6,249 nt of DNA from Gemmatimonadota bacterium (GCA_003222235.1 QHVD01000198.1:1-6249); one strand, 5' to 3'. Positions 1-5,860 are shown, counted from the first letter of the stretch. The notes: generated by a model from the sequence alone, not told the origin. Numbers and translations are program-made.

Positions 1-306
1 CGAGAGCCCGCAAGGGATAGGTTCGCCATCGCTCTCGACTGTCCGACTACGCCGGCCCGGCAGTCACAAGTAACTGTTGGACAAGTACTTAGGAGCAGCC
101 AACTCGTCGCGCGCACCGTGAGGAACGGCGGCGGGGTCGCGCCAAGACTGCGTGGTGAGGCGGTGGCGCGACAGGTGGCTGGGAATCCTGATATCACAAA
201 ACGTCTCGTGCGACCGATCGCAGGACCGTGGCGGAGTTGCAATACTTGACGGCGCGCGACCGGTCCCCAAAATGGTCTCGCGGATTTAGCGACAGGTGGT
301 CTGAGG
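1..306. other. Intergenic region with no convincing gene
   Basis: No open frame here looks like a protein. The longest, a 68-codon minus-strand frame at 64-270, has no recognisable domain and no good start. Visible structure is limited. CGAGAGC (1-7) and GCTCTCG (31-37) form a perfect 7-bp inverted repeat with a 23-nt loop. A second small hairpin spans 45-65 (GACT + GCCG paired with CGGC + AGTC, with a 2-nt bulge). ACAAGTA occurs twice (66-72 and 81-87), and GCGACAGGTGG occurs twice (168-178 and 289-299). The region probably contains the promoter of the gene starting at 307, but I cannot point to convincing -35/-10 boxes. Confidence 0.5.
294..299 (+). promoter_or_regulatory. Ribosome binding site of the zinc-ribbon gene
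   Basis: AGGTGG lies 7 nt before the ATG at 307. Purine content and spacing fit a Shine-Dalgarno site and support that start codon. The site sits inside the second copy of the 11-bp direct repeat (289-299). Confidence 0.55.
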
Positions 307-693
307 ATGGCAGCGACGCCCGGTGAGCCCAAGTGGGCGCGCCTGCACGCCGACGTGAATCACGGGCTCCGTCGAGGAGCGTGGTACAGAGTGATCCGGC
401 TCACGGAGGACGATGTCGTCCTCGAGGTGAACCGGGCGCCGCTACGCGTGCCCCGGCATCTTCTGGAGTTCGCCACCTCCCTGCCGCGGCGCTGGTCTGT
501 CGTGTCGCGCCTCCGCGATGCGGTGAAACCTCCACCGGAGTGGGGCGATCGGTATGCGGCCTGTCCCGTCTGTCGCCACCGCGCACCGATCAAGGGTCGG
601 CCGCTCACCATGCGATGCCACCGCTGCGACGGAGTGTTCCGGATCGCCTGGGAGGACATGACCGTTAGCCGACGCTACGACGCTACGTTGTAA
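307..693 (+). CDS. Small zinc-ribbon protein of unknown function
   Basis: A 128-residue, soluble, basic protein that I do not recognise as a named family. The C-terminal part holds a four-cysteine zinc ribbon: C86-P-V-C89, then 14 residues, then C104-H-R-C107. The N-terminal part (about residues 8-70) looks like a compact beta-rich domain, with a stretch resembling WYRVI-x-L-x-x-DDVVLEV and no signal peptide or membrane segment. The ATG at 307 is chosen because AGGTGG lies 7 nt upstream. It is the only plus-strand gene in the window and converges on the glycosylase gene, overlapping it by 11 bases at the 3' ends (683-693). Zinc ribbons of this kind bind nucleic acid or protein partners, but nothing here fixes the role. 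Overlapping frames on both strands lack any domain, whereas this frame has the paired CxxC motifs. That is the main reason to accept it as real. Confidence 0.7.
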   Translation: MAATPGEPKWARLHADVNHGLRRGAWYRVIRLTEDDVVLEVNRAPLRVPRHLLEFATSLPRRWSVVSRLRDAVKPPPEWGDRYAACPVCRHRAPIKGRPLTMRCHRCDGVFRIAWEDMTVSRRYDATL

Positions 694-1393
694 GTAACCG
701 GCGCGCCTTCCTGAACACGTCGTGCCACATCTCCCGCGTGAGCTTCCTAGTGTTCGTATTCTGGCGGCTCGGATGATATGACGACACCAGCGTGATCCCG
801 TCGGGCAATTGCGCCGTCGCCCCGTGCGCGAACTGCGGGCGTCGCCGAGGCGGAAGCCTTCCCCACCACCCCGCCGCCTTGAGCCACGCATCGTGCGCGA
901 TCCGGCCCAGCACGATCACCACCTCGATCCTTGTGAGCAGCCGCAGCTCGGCCTCGAGATACGGCCGGCAGCGCTCCAGCTCCGCGCGGGTGGGCTTGTT
1001 CCCCGGCGGCGCGCAGCGCGCCGCCGCGCTGACGTAGCAGTCGGTGAGCCGCAGGCCGTCGTTCCGGGAAACGGCGCTCGGCCGGCTCGCGAACCCGAAG
1101 CGGTGCAGCGCCTCGTACAGCCAGTCGCCGCTCGAGTCGCCCGTGAACATCCGGCCGGTGCGGTTCGCGCCGTGCGCCGCCGGCGCGAGCCCCACGATCA
1201 GGAGCCGGGCCCTGCGGTCGCCGAACCCCGGGACCGGCCGTCCCCAGTACTCTTCGGCGCGGAATTCGCGCTTCTTCTCCCGCGCGACGAGCCGGCAGTA
1301 GGCCCGCAGCCGGGGACAGCGATCACAGGCGATGACCGCGCGGGTGACGCTTGCAAGCGTCCCGAGAGTCGTTCCACGACGCCATGACGCCAT
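683..1393 (-). CDS. udgB: Family 5 uracil-DNA glycosylase (UdgB-like)
   Basis: A DNA base-excision repair enzyme that cuts uracil, and in characterised family 5 members hypoxanthine and other deaminated bases, from DNA. Numbering from the ATG at 1393 (236 aa), motif A is GLAPAAHGANRTGRMFTGD at residues 68-86. It has the family 5 'GLAPA' form, without the polar residue that families 1 and 4 carry there. The C-terminal motif is SYHPSRQNT (205-213) with H207. C23, C26, C127 and C142 are placed as the four ligands of the [4Fe-4S] cluster known in families 4 and 5. Starts at TTG 1441 or GTG 1426 are also open. They would add residues encoded by the 31-bp repeats, so ATG 1393 is preferred, although I see no strong Shine-Dalgarno before it. 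Its 3' end overlaps the convergent zinc-ribbon gene. It follows the hydrogenase-related operon on the same strand after an 89-bp repeat-filled gap; no functional link is evident. Confidence 0.9.
   Translation of the reverse strand: MASWRRGTTLGTLASVTRAVIACDRCPRLRAYCRLVAREKKREFRAEEYWGRPVPGFGDRRARLLIVGLAPAAHGANRTGRMFTGDSSGDWLYEALHRFGFASRPSAVSRNDGLRLTDCYVSAAARCAPPGNKPTRAELERCRPYLEAELRLLTRIEVVIVLGRIAHDAWLKAAGWWGRLPPRRRPQFAHGATAQLPDGITLVSSYHPSRQNTNTRKLTREMWHDVFRKARRLLTT
1346..1361. repeat. Perfect 16-bp palindrome in the 5' end of the glycosylase gene
   Basis: GACGCTTGCAAGCGTC is its own reverse complement across all 16 bases. It lies about 32 bp inside the glycosylase reading frame from ATG 1393, between the repeat cluster and the first conserved cysteines. 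A protein-binding site is possible but unproven; chance is the main alternative in GC-rich coding DNA. Confidence 0.45.
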
Positions 1394-1400
1394 GTTGCAC
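1370..1400 (+). repeat. 31-bp repeat, copy A
   Basis: First of three copies of a 31-bp element. Its layout is C-GTTCCA, two tandem octamers of the form YGAYGCCA, one variable base, then GTTSCA plus one base. Copy A matches copy B at 25 of 31 positions and the reverse complement of copy C at 27 of 31. It covers the ATG at 1393 proposed for the glycosylase, so that gene's first codons are repeat-derived. Confidence 0.75.
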
Positions 1401-1410
1401 GTTGGAGAAG

Positions 1411-1441
1411 CGTTGCACGATGCCACGACGCCACGTTCCAA
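1411..1441 (+). repeat. 31-bp repeat, copy B
   Basis: Second copy, in the same orientation as A and 41 bp further on. It matches A at 25 of 31 positions and the reverse complement of C at 26 of 31. It lies upstream of the preferred glycosylase start. If the TTG at 1441 were used instead, copies A and B would both be translated, giving two related peptide segments at the N-terminus. Confidence 0.75.
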
Positions 1442-1461
1442 GAGCCACAGCTCGCGGATTT

Positions 1462-1492
1462 GTGGAACTTGGCGTCATGGCATCATGGAACG
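1462..1492 (-). repeat. 31-bp repeat, copy C (inverted)
   Basis: Third copy, inverted relative to A and B. It overlaps the 3' end of hyfI: the last codons and the TGA stop at 1483-1485 are part of the repeat. In a minus-strand transcript it could pair with copy B over about 28 of 31 positions (two of them G-U) around a 20-nt loop, or alternatively with copy A. No T-run follows, so this is not a standard intrinsic terminator, but it could stabilise or process the operon's RNA end. Confidence 0.7.
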
Positions 1493-2265
1493 CCTCTAGT
1501 CTTTCCCCCCTCGATCGCGCCGAGCAAGCGGAGCAGCCCATCGATCGTCGTGAGCGGATGGGGCGGGCACCCCGGAACCCACAAGTCCACCGGCAAGATG
1601 TCGCCGATGCCGCCCGCGACCTCCGGGCTCCCAACGAACGGGCCCCCGCTGATGGCGCACGCGCCCACGGCGATTACCAGCTTCGGGGGTGGCACGGCCG
1701 CATACGTTTTTTCGAGCGCGAGCCGCATGTTGGTGTTGACCGCTCCCGTGACGACGATGCCGTCGGCGTGCCGCGGGGAGGCCACGAACTGCACGCCGAA
1801 GCGACCGAGGTCGAACACCACGTTGCCCAGGGCGACGAGCTCGGCCTCGCAGCCGTTGCAGCTCCCCGCCACAACCGATCGTAGCTTGAGCGATCGCCCG
1901 AACAAGCGACGGCTCCGCTCGTCCAGGGCGTGCGCGAGGTCGACCTTGCCCCCGGTCGTCCGCAAGGCGTCCCGGCTCGAGCCGGCCATCCGGTAGTCGG
2001 TCGTGTAGCCGATTGCCCCAGCGGGACACGCGAGCGCCTCCTCTGGACTGAAGAGGCAGGCCCCGAGATCGAGCTCCGGCGCACCATCCTCTCGAATCCT
2101 GATCGCTGCGGATGGGGCCCGCATCGCGCATTCGCGACACGCCGTCGTGCACCGGCTGGGGTCCAGCACCGGACGCCCACGGAATCGCTCGGGTAGGACG
2201 GCCTCCGGCGGGAACGCCGCCGTCCGGATTCCCTGGCGCATGCGCGCGCGGATGACATCGAGCAC
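1483..2265 (-). CDS. hyfI: HyfI-like small subunit with N-terminal ferredoxin-like domain
   Basis: Electron-transfer subunit of a hydrogenase-related complex, 260 aa, homologous to HycG/HyfI/NuoB. The C-terminal domain (about 125-250) carries the proximal [4Fe-4S] ligands: C136 and C139 (SCNGCEAE), C203 (VGACAISGG) and C233 (VPGCPPHP). The single-Cys CxxC form is hydrogenase-like rather than the Cys-Cys pair of complex I. The N-terminal domain (about 30-90) resembles a two-cluster ferredoxin such as HycF/HyfH, fused here to the small subunit. It is degenerate: C39, C43 and C46, then A50-P51 where the fourth Cys is expected; then C70 and C80-P81, with the two middle cysteines replaced. The GTG start at 2265 has AAGGGG 5 nt upstream. 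The gene sits 26 bp after hyfG and is the last operon member. Its final codons and stop lie in 31-bp repeat copy C. It should sit in the peripheral arm on the cytoplasmic face. Confidence 0.9.
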   Translation of the reverse strand: MLDVIRARMRQGIRTAAFPPEAVLPERFRGRPVLDPSRCTTACRECAMRAPSAAIRIREDGAPELDLGACLFSPEEALACPAGAIGYTTDYRMAGSSRDALRTTGGKVDLAHALDERSRRLFGRSLKLRSVVAGSCNGCEAELVALGNVVFDLGRFGVQFVASPRHADGIVVTGAVNTNMRLALEKTYAAVPPPKLVIAVGACAISGGPFVGSPEVAGGIGDILPVDLWVPGCPPHPLTTIDGLLRLLGAIEGGKTRGVP

Positions 2266-2286
2266 CTTAGCCCCTTAGCCCCTTAG
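2266..2286 (-). repeat. 8-bp tandem repeat carrying the hyfI ribosome binding site
   Basis: On the minus strand the octamer CTAAGGGG occurs twice, followed by a partial CTAAG that abuts the hyfI GTG. The nearer AAGGGG (2276-2271) is 5 nt from the start codon and is the likely Shine-Dalgarno site. The farther copy is 13 nt away. Because the unit is 8 bp, its three TAA triplets (starting at 2285, 2277 and 2269) fall in all three frames, so any ribosome reading through from hyfG would stop before hyfI. Confidence 0.75.
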
Positions 2287-2291
2287 CGTCT

Positions 2292-3809
2292 TCAGAGATC
2301 GTGTCCTGCATACGACAGGTTGAAGCTCTTGTTACACAGCGGGAAATCGGAGATCTCGTTGCCGGGCATCGCGAGCGCCAACGCCGCCCAGTTGTGGAAC
2401 GACGGGTCCACGACCTTGTGCCGGCGGACGCGCCCGCTGTCGTCCGTGATCACGACGTGGACGATCTCGCCCCGCCATCCCTCGACCATCGCCACGGCCA
2501 ATTCGTTCCGTTCCAGCGGGCCGCAAGCCGCCACGGCGGGGCCCTTGGGGAGAGCCTGCAGTTGCTCGATCGTGAACTCGAGCGATCGCTCGATCTCGAG
2601 CCGCCGGACCACCGCGCGCGCCAGCACGTCACCGGCCCACATCGTGGCCATCGGGACGTGCGCGAACCGGAATATCCCCCAGGGGTGATCGTGCCGCACA
2701 TCACGCGCCAGGTCGCATGCCCGGGTGACCGGCCCGACGAAGCCGCGCTCGATGCACGCGCTCCGGGACACGACGCCGACGCCCTCCAGCCGCGCTTGAA
2801 CCGACCCGCTCTCGAACATCAGGGCGAGCACCGGCGCGACCTCTTGGCGGAGGCGCTCGAGCCGGTCGCATATCTCCGCGGCCATGGCCTCCGTGACGTC
2901 GAACGCCGCGCCGCCCGGCCGCAACAGACCCCGGCCGTAGCGATTGCCGGAAAGCGTCATCAGCGAGTTGAGGCACTCGCCCCGCATGCGGCCCAGGTAC
3001 GCCGCGGCGGGCTGGAAGGCGACGTCGCCCGCGATCGCTCCGAGGTCCCCGAGATGGTTCGCCAGGCGCTCGAGCTCGAGCGCGATCCCGCGCACCGACT
3101 GCCCCCGCGGCGTCTTTCGGCTCCGGGCGAGGGCTTCGGTCGCGCCGCAGTATGCCTCCGCGTGCCCCACGACGGTGTCTCCCGCGATCGACTCGGCCAC
3201 CAGCACGCCCCGCTCGCGGTCGGGGCGCTCGAGCAGTCGCTCCACGCCGCGGTGCTGGTAGCCGAGCACGATCTCGAGGAACAGCACCTCCTCGCCGTGC
3301 GCCTGAAACCGGAAGTGGCCCGGCTCGATGACGCCGGCGTGCACGGGGCCGACCGCGACCTCGTGCACCTCGTCGCCTGCGATCTGAAAAAAGGGGTACG
3401 CCTCGCGGTCCAACGGGCGCGACCGGCGACCGGGCGGCAGGTGATCCTCGGGATGCCGGCGCAGTGGCTTGAGCCAGGGATGGCCCTCGGGCACCACGCC
3501 GCACTGCTCGGCGATCTCGCGCTCGAACGGGTTTGCCTGGGGGCAGGCCGGCGTGAGCGCCGGGTAGCGCTCCCCGACGAGGGTGCTCGTGGCGCCGAGC
3601 TCGCCCCGGACGTCATCGGCGAGCACGGCGACGAGGCACGTTTGGTCGTTCCCCTCCGGCATGCCGAAGAGCGAAACGATCCGCCAGCCCGCCGTGACCG
3701 CCCCGGAGACCGTGGCGCCGAAGCTCTCGACGGATTCGCGCGGGACGGCCGGCCACGCGATCGCCCGTCGGTTGCGAAGCCCCCCCCCCAGCTCGTCGAA
3801 CCGGCTCAC
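2292..3809 (-). CDS. hyfG: HyfG-like large subunit (NuoC+NuoD type) lacking the NiFe ligands
   Basis: Peripheral-arm subunit, 505 aa, close to the length of HycE/HyfG. Residues 1-130 form a NuoC-like domain with the landmark YPALTPACPQANPFERE, then GVVPEGHPWLKP. Residues 150-505 form the NuoD/large-subunit domain (GPVHAGVIEPGHFRF, LGYQHRGVERLLE). In [NiFe]-hydrogenases, RxCGxC and DPCxxC bind the metal. Here the first site reads SIAGDT (Ala209, Thr212) and the second DPSFHN (Ser470, Asn473), so all four cysteines are missing. The protein ends LCNKSFNLSYAGHDL with no maturation-protease tail. A nickel hydrogenase is thus ruled out by sequence; it fits Ehr-type hydrogenase-related complexes. 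The GTG start at 3809 overlaps the hyfF stop (GTGA), with a GGGGGTG stretch just upstream. The frame is open much further upstream (to 4817), but that part is antisense-free shadow over hyfF. A G10 run lies at codons 7-10. Confidence 0.92.
   Translation of the reverse strand: MSRFDELGGGLRNRRAIAWPAVPRESVESFGATVSGAVTAGWRIVSLFGMPEGNDQTCLVAVLADDVRGELGATSTLVGERYPALTPACPQANPFEREIAEQCGVVPEGHPWLKPLRRHPEDHLPPGRRSRPLDREAYPFFQIAGDEVHEVAVGPVHAGVIEPGHFRFQAHGEEVLFLEIVLGYQHRGVERLLERPDRERGVLVAESIAGDTVVGHAEAYCGATEALARSRKTPRGQSVRGIALELERLANHLGDLGAIAGDVAFQPAAAYLGRMRGECLNSLMTLSGNRYGRGLLRPGGAAFDVTEAMAAEICDRLERLRQEVAPVLALMFESGSVQARLEGVGVVSRSACIERGFVGPVTRACDLARDVRHDHPWGIFRFAHVPMATMWAGDVLARAVVRRLEIERSLEFTIEQLQALPKGPAVAACGPLERNELAVAMVEGWRGEIVHVVITDDSGRVRRHKVVDPSFHNWAALALAMPGNEISDFPLCNKSFNLSYAGHDL
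3780..3789 (-). repeat. G10 homopolymer run near the hyfG start
   Basis: Ten G residues on the coding strand encode the end of Leu7 and Gly8-Gly10 of the HyfG-like protein. At this length the GTG that overlaps the hyfF stop stays in frame with the conserved domains, which argues that the count is correct. A nearby C9 run (3943-3951, coding-strand C) lies in the HyfF part and is also in frame. Confidence 0.8.
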
Positions 3810-5860
3810 GGCGCAGCACCCCCGAGGGCCGACGCCGCTAGCGACAGCAGCGCCTGCAACGGCCGGGGAATGACGAGGCCGAGGGCGAGGACGCCGAGCC
3901 CGAGGGCGACCGGCCCGGCCACGAGCCACCCGCTCTCGGCGCGGGGGGGGGAATGCAGGTCTCGATTCGCAGGCGGCGGCCGGTAGACGATGTCCAGGAT
4001 CATGGCGGCGAGACCGATGAAGCTGACCGCGAGCAGCGTCACCATGACGGCGGCGATCCACAGGTGTCCCCCGCCCATGGCGGCACGCAGGATGGTGAAC
4101 TCGCTCACGAACGGCCCGAACGGAGGGGAGCCGGTGACCGCGAACAGGCCCACCAGCAGGAGCAGGCCCGACGCCGGGAGGCCGCGCAGCAACCCGCCGA
4201 GCGACGCGGCGGCGGCGGTCCCGGTGGCGAGCACCACGTTCCCCACGGCCAGGAAGAGGAGCCCCTTCACCAGCGCGTTGTTGATCAGGTGGAGCACGCT
4301 GCCGTACGCTCCGACGCCGCCGAGGCCGAGGCCGAGGACCAGCAGGCCGGCGTGCTCCACGCTGGAATAGGCCAGCAGGCGTTTGACGTCGGTCTGCCCG
4401 ATGATGAAAGCGGCGGCGACGGCGAGTGAGCTGAGCCCGAACGCGATCAACGGCGGCTGGACGAATGGGCCCTGACCCGCCGCCATGGCGACCTCGGTCG
4501 CGCGCGCCAGACCCAGGAACGCGCAGCTCGTCAGCCCGCCGGCCATGAGGGCGCCCACGAGCGCCGGCGCCTCGCCGTACGTGTCCGGCTTCCAGGTGTG
4601 CATGGGCGCGAGGCCGAGCTTCGTGCCGTACCCAGCCAGGAGGAACACGAACGCGGCCTTGAGCCACGCCGGGTGGAGCCGGGATGCCCCGGCGACGAGA
4701 TCCTCCAGCACCAGCGGCCGGGCGGCGGCGCCGGCATCCGCCTGGGCCGTCGCCAGGAAGAACGTGCCGAACAGCGCCAGCGCGATCCCGACCGACGAGA
4801 GAACGAGATACTTCCACACCGCTTCCAGCGATCGCCGGTTATGGCGATGAAAAATCAGCGGCGCGAGCGCCAGCGTGGTCGCCTCCATCCCCACCCAGAG
4901 GAGCGCGAGATGATGACTTATCGAGACGAGCGAGGCGCTGGCCAGGAACGCGAGCAGGCAGCTCGTGAACGCCCGTCCACCGCGCGGGTTCTCGTGGCGC
5001 AGATATCCCACCGCGGACACGGTGACGACCGCGAACAGCCCGCTCACCGTCGTGAGCACGACGAGCCCCAGCGCATCGAGCGCCAGCCAACCGTGGAGCA
5101 CGGGTGCCGGCGGGTCGATCCACGCATCGGCCACGAGCCCGACGTGCAGGGCGCCCACTCCGGCGAGCCACGCGGTACGGTAGGCGACCACTCCCCGGGC
5201 TCCCCCCCGAAGCGCGTATGCGCCCAGCGCGCCCAGCGCGGGAACCAATACCAGCGCGAGCAGCACCGTCACTCCTTCAGCTCCGTGGAGCGAGTCGAAC
5301 TCGCGGTTGATGTGAAATACGACGATGCCCATGATGAACACGCCGACGAAAATGTCGAGCAACACACCGACCTCGAGCAGGAACGGCACCTGATCGATGA
5401 GCGTCAGCCCGAACAGGAAAATGCCGTTCTCGAGCACGAGGTACCCCACTACCTGGGTGACCGCCTTGGCCCGCGTGCAGAGCACCTGAAGCCCGATGAT
5501 GACCGAAGCGAGCGACGCCGGCAAGAGCAGCACGGGGTGAGCCCCCGGCACCGGGAGCCGCTCTGCGATCGCGGCCGCGACGAACACGGCGAGCACCCCG
5601 AGCAGAAGCGACGCCACGAATCCGACTCGCGGCTCGACTTCACGCCGCACGGAGGCTTCGCGGATCGCCCAGGCCAGAAACCGCGGCAGGGCGATCGCCT
5701 TGACGAGGACGGTGCCGGCGGCGAGTCCCACGGTGTGCAACGACCACGTCGGGCTCAGCGCGAGAGGGAGCAGACCCAACAGCGCCCCCTGCCAGGCCAC
5801 GGCCCGGATGCACGTCGAGAGGCGCGTGGTCCCGAGAACGAGGAAGTTCGTCAGGATCAC
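3806..5860 (-). CDS. hyfF: HyfE-HyfF membrane subunits in one continuous frame
   Basis: A 684-residue membrane protein. Residues 1-196 match HyfE (several membrane helices; YLVLENGIFLFGLTLI near 139-154; INREFDSL at 184-191). Residues 197-684 match HyfF, the proton-pumping antiporter-like subunit related to NuoL/NuoN. Ion-path residues are in place: E326 (WVGMEATTLALAP), K414 (GTKLGLAPMHTWKPD), K493 (DVKRLLAYSSVEHAG) and K532 (NNALVKGLLFLAVGN). HyfE and HyfF are normally separate genes, and the joint here looks like a former boundary: a neighbouring frame ends STELKE-stop at 5269, and GTG 5266 has AAGGAG 5 nt upstream. The frame may be a true fusion, or two genes (hyfE to about 5269; hyfF 5266-3806, 486 aa) joined by a one-base gain or two-base loss, natural or from sequencing. 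GTG 5860 falls within the first helix and lacks a Shine-Dalgarno; HyfE usually starts about ten residues earlier, where only a CTG (5893) is available. Confidence 0.85.
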   Translation of the reverse strand: MILTNFLVLGTTRLSTCIRAVAWQGALLGLLPLALSPTWSLHTVGLAAGTVLVKAIALPRFLAWAIREASVRREVEPRVGFVASLLLGVLAVFVAAAIAERLPVPGAHPVLLLPASLASVIIGLQVLCTRAKAVTQVVGYLVLENGIFLFGLTLIDQVPFLLEVGVLLDIFVGVFIMGIVVFHINREFDSLHGAEGVTVLLALVLVPALGALGAYALRGGARGVVAYRTAWLAGVGALHVGLVADAWIDPPAPVLHGWLALDALGLVVLTTVSGLFAVVTVSAVGYLRHENPRGGRAFTSCLLAFLASASLVSISHHLALLWVGMEATTLALAPLIFHRHNRRSLEAVWKYLVLSSVGIALALFGTFFLATAQADAGAAARPLVLEDLVAGASRLHPAWLKAAFVFLLAGYGTKLGLAPMHTWKPDTYGEAPALVGALMAGGLTSCAFLGLARATEVAMAAGQGPFVQPPLIAFGLSSLAVAAAFIIGQTDVKRLLAYSSVEHAGLLVLGLGLGGVGAYGSVLHLINNALVKGLLFLAVGNVVLATGTAAAASLGGLLRGLPASGLLLLVGLFAVTGSPPFGPFVSEFTILRAAMGGGHLWIAAVMVTLLAVSFIGLAAMILDIVYRPPPANRDLHSPPRAESGWLVAGPVALGLGVLALGLVIPRPLQALLSLAASALGGAAP
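5264..5289 (-). promoter_or_regulatory. hyfE/hyfF boundary signals inside the fused frame
   Basis: Read on the minus strand, AAGGAG (5277-5272) is followed by TGACG and then GTG (5266-5264), a textbook Shine-Dalgarno, spacer and start for hyfF. The TGA in the spacer (5271-5269) would end the frame reading S-T-E-L-K-E, which resembles the usual HyfE tail (E. coli HyfE ends LTALKG, from memory). An earlier GTG at 5272 with GGAG 8 nt upstream is a second possible hyfF start. These signals are arranged as expected for two coupled genes, although the main frame runs through without a stop. Confidence 0.6.

Noticed and set aside
1..37. tRNA or other RNA 3' end (7-bp inverted repeat with a GGTTCG motif)
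   Set aside because: The stem encloses only 23 nt, no T-stem can be formed around GTTCG, and there is no CCA or cloverleaf.
64..270. 68-codon minus-strand frame
   Set aside because: No domain, poor start context, and a Ser/Arg/Pro-rich composition typical of a chance frame.
246..274. Sigma-70-type promoter (TTGACG with AAAATG 17 bp later)
   Set aside because: The -35-like word is fair, but the -10 matches poorly and no other evidence supports it.
1370..1492. CRISPR array
   Set aside because: There are only three diverged copies, one inverted, with spacings of about 10 and 20 bp. CRISPR repeats are direct, near-identical and evenly spaced.
1411..1492. Intrinsic terminator after hyfI
   Set aside because: The inverted copies B and C could form a long hairpin, but no T-run follows on the minus strand and the stem is far longer than usual terminators. 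A structural role remains possible.
2301..3986. 561-codon open frame on the plus strand opposite hyfG
   Set aside because: It lies antisense to a gene with clear conserved motifs, is rich in Arg, His, Gln and Ala as expected of the complement of GC-rich coding DNA, and shows no domain.
3810..4817. Upstream extension of the hyfG frame
   Set aside because: The frame is open to 4817 but runs inside hyfF in another frame. Its product is Arg/Gly/Pro-rich with no domain. Homology begins after the GTG at 3809 that overlaps the hyfF stop.
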